A stretch of 6,250 bases of DNA from Coriobacteriaceae bacterium (GTDB lineage Bacteria > Actinomycetota > Coriobacteriia > Coriobacteriales > UBA8131): the NCBI GenBank assembly GCA_012515495.1, contig JAAYYH010000187.1, positions 1 through 6,250 of the forward strand. The letters run 5' to 3'. A model generated the notes under the pieces. It had not been told where the DNA came from. It ran no database searches and saw nothing but the letters and a program-made list of their open reading frames with translations. Made by a program: the position numbers and the translations under genes. Positions 5,215-6,250 of the stretch are shown one piece after another; positions within the stretch are counted from its first letter, which is position 1, and every line of letters begins with the position of its first letter.

Positions 5215-6250
5215 ATGGCCAAGCACATCTTTGTGACCGGAGGAGTCGTCTCCTCGTTAGGGAAGGGCATCACGGCGGCCTCGTTGGGTCACCTGCTCAA
5301 GGCACGTGGCTACAAGGTGACCATGCAGAAGATCGACCCCTACCTTAATGTCGATCCCGGTACCATGAGTCCTTTTCAGCATGGTGAGGTCTTCGTCACC
5401 AATGACGGCCACGAAGGTGATCTTGACTTAGGGCATTACGAGCGCTTCATCGACGAGAATCTCTCACGAGAGTCCAACTTCACGGCTGGTTCCATTTACC
5501 AATCCCTGATATCACGCGAACGGCGCGGTGACTTCTTGGGTGGGACGGTGCAGGTCATACCCCATATGACCAACGCCATCAAGGAGCGCCTGTCTCGAAT
5601 CGCCGATCAGAGTGGGGCCGATATCGTTATCACAGAGATCGGCGGTACTGTTGGCGACATCGAGAGCTTGCCCTTTATCGAGGCAGCCCGGCAATTCAAG
5701 ATGTCCAAGAATCCGAATGACGTGGTATTCGTCCATGTCACACTTGTCCCGTATATCGCTGCGGCACACGAAGTCAAGACCAAACCCACCCAGCACAGCG
5801 TCAAGGAGCTCCGCTCAATCGGCGTTCAGCCCAACTTCATCGTCTGCCGTTCCGATCACGAGGTCTCCGATAGTGTCCGCGAGAAGATTGCGCTGTTCTG
5901 CGATGTCAAAGCTGAGGAAGTGCTGTCCTGTCCAGATGCCGACAGTATCTATGAAGTACCTTTGGTGTTGCATGAGCAGGGCTTCGACACCAAGGTGCTC
6001 AAGGCATTGGGGCTGGAAAGCGATGGTATAGAGCTTGATGATTGGCGTTCCTTCATAGTGCATATGCAGCACCTGGAAGGCGAGGTCGATATCGCTGTGG
6101 TCGGAAAATACGTCTCATTGCCGGATGCCTACCTCAGCGTAGTGGAGTCGCTGCATCATGCTGCAATCTCCCAGGGGCGTAAGGTCAACGTCCATCTGGT
6201 GGATGGCGAGACGTTGAAAGAGGATGGGCTGGAGCAGATGTTGGCGAAGA
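5215..6250 (+). CDS. pyrG: CTP synthase, synthetase domain and start of glutaminase domain (gene cut by right edge)
   Basis: PyrG converts UTP to CTP using ATP and ammonia from glutamine, the last step of pyrimidine nucleotide synthesis; it is cytosolic and forms UTP/ATP-dependent tetramers. The 345 residues seen cover the synthetase domain: P-loop-like 'FVTGGVVSSLGKG' (6-18), 'DPYLNVDPGTMSPFQHGEVF' (41-60), magnesium-ligand equivalents D71 in 'DLDLGHYERF' and E141 in 'EIGGTVGDIESLPF', 'GTVQVIPHMTNAIKER' (110-125) and the UTP/CTP-binding 'EVKTKPTQHSVKELR' (186-200). The glutamine amidotransferase domain begins at about 291 ('VDIAVVGKYVSLPDAY'); its cysteine nucleophile and the final 190 or so residues are beyond the window. 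The start at ATG 5215 gives the standard MAKHIFVTGG N-terminus. One oddity: 'DGHEGDLDLG' (64-73) replaces the very common DGAETDLDLG next to a metal ligand. It is probably co-transcribed with the GT4-like gene 18 bases upstream. Confidence 0.97.
   Translation, partial: MAKHIFVTGGVVSSLGKGITAASLGHLLKARGYKVTMQKIDPYLNVDPGTMSPFQHGEVFVTNDGHEGDLDLGHYERFIDENLSRESNFTAGSIYQSLISRERRGDFLGGTVQVIPHMTNAIKERLSRIADQSGADIVITEIGGTVGDIESLPFIEAARQFKMSKNPNDVVFVHVTLVPYIAAAHEVKTKPTQHSVKELRSIGVQPNFIVCRSDHEVSDSVREKIALFCDVKAEEVLSCPDADSIYEVPLVLHEQGFDTKVLKALGLESDGIELDDWRSFIVHMQHLEGEVDIAVVGKYVSLPDAYLSVVESLHHAAISQGRKVNVHLVDGETLKEDGLEQMLAK

Noticed and set aside
5612..6031. A 139-codon plus-strand open frame overlapping pyrG
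   Set aside because: The overlapping pyrG frame gives strongly conserved CTP synthase sequence throughout; this frame is a shadow rich in Ser, Arg and Pro.

Overview
The window suggests a bacterium of roughly balanced base composition, most plausibly an actinobacterial-type lineage of moderate GC (Coriobacteriia-like is my guess, not a demonstrated assignment). Two things point that way: the MurJ module carries an 'NLPNMLYELVAGGV' helix, a form I associate with actinobacterial MurJ proteins, and pyrG sits beside a MraY/WecA-like gene, recalling the envelope-gene neighbourhood upstream of pyrG in actinobacteria. No RNA genes, CRISPR arrays, insertion sequences or phage genes were seen.

Layout: two transcription units diverge from a gene-free control region at about 3899-4131. 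To the left, on the minus strand, is a very large gene (350-3898) encoding a 1182-residue membrane protein. Its N-terminal half has a signal peptide, a short extracytoplasmic domain resembling a degraded alkaline-phosphatase-superfamily fold, and about ten membrane segments. An acidic linker joins this to a complete C-terminal MurJ/MviN lipid II flippase. It overlaps by four bases (ATGA) the start of a family 2 glycosyltransferase that runs off the left edge. To the right, on the plus strand, is a polyprenyl-phosphate sugar-phosphate transferase-like gene of the MraY/WecA superfamily (4132-5196), followed 18 bases later by pyrG, CTP synthase (5215 to beyond the right edge).

Taken together this is mainly a cell-envelope locus: a flippase for lipid-linked precursors, a GT2 that may use or make polyprenyl-linked sugars, a divergent GT4-type membrane transferase, and the enzyme that makes CTP. 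The most unusual items are the phosphatase-like/MurJ fusion, the altered catalytic-loop motif of the GT4 protein (DLRPGRA in place of DGLDG), and a long imperfect hairpin or operator-like dyad just upstream of the fusion gene. Functional links between the genes are inferred from position only.
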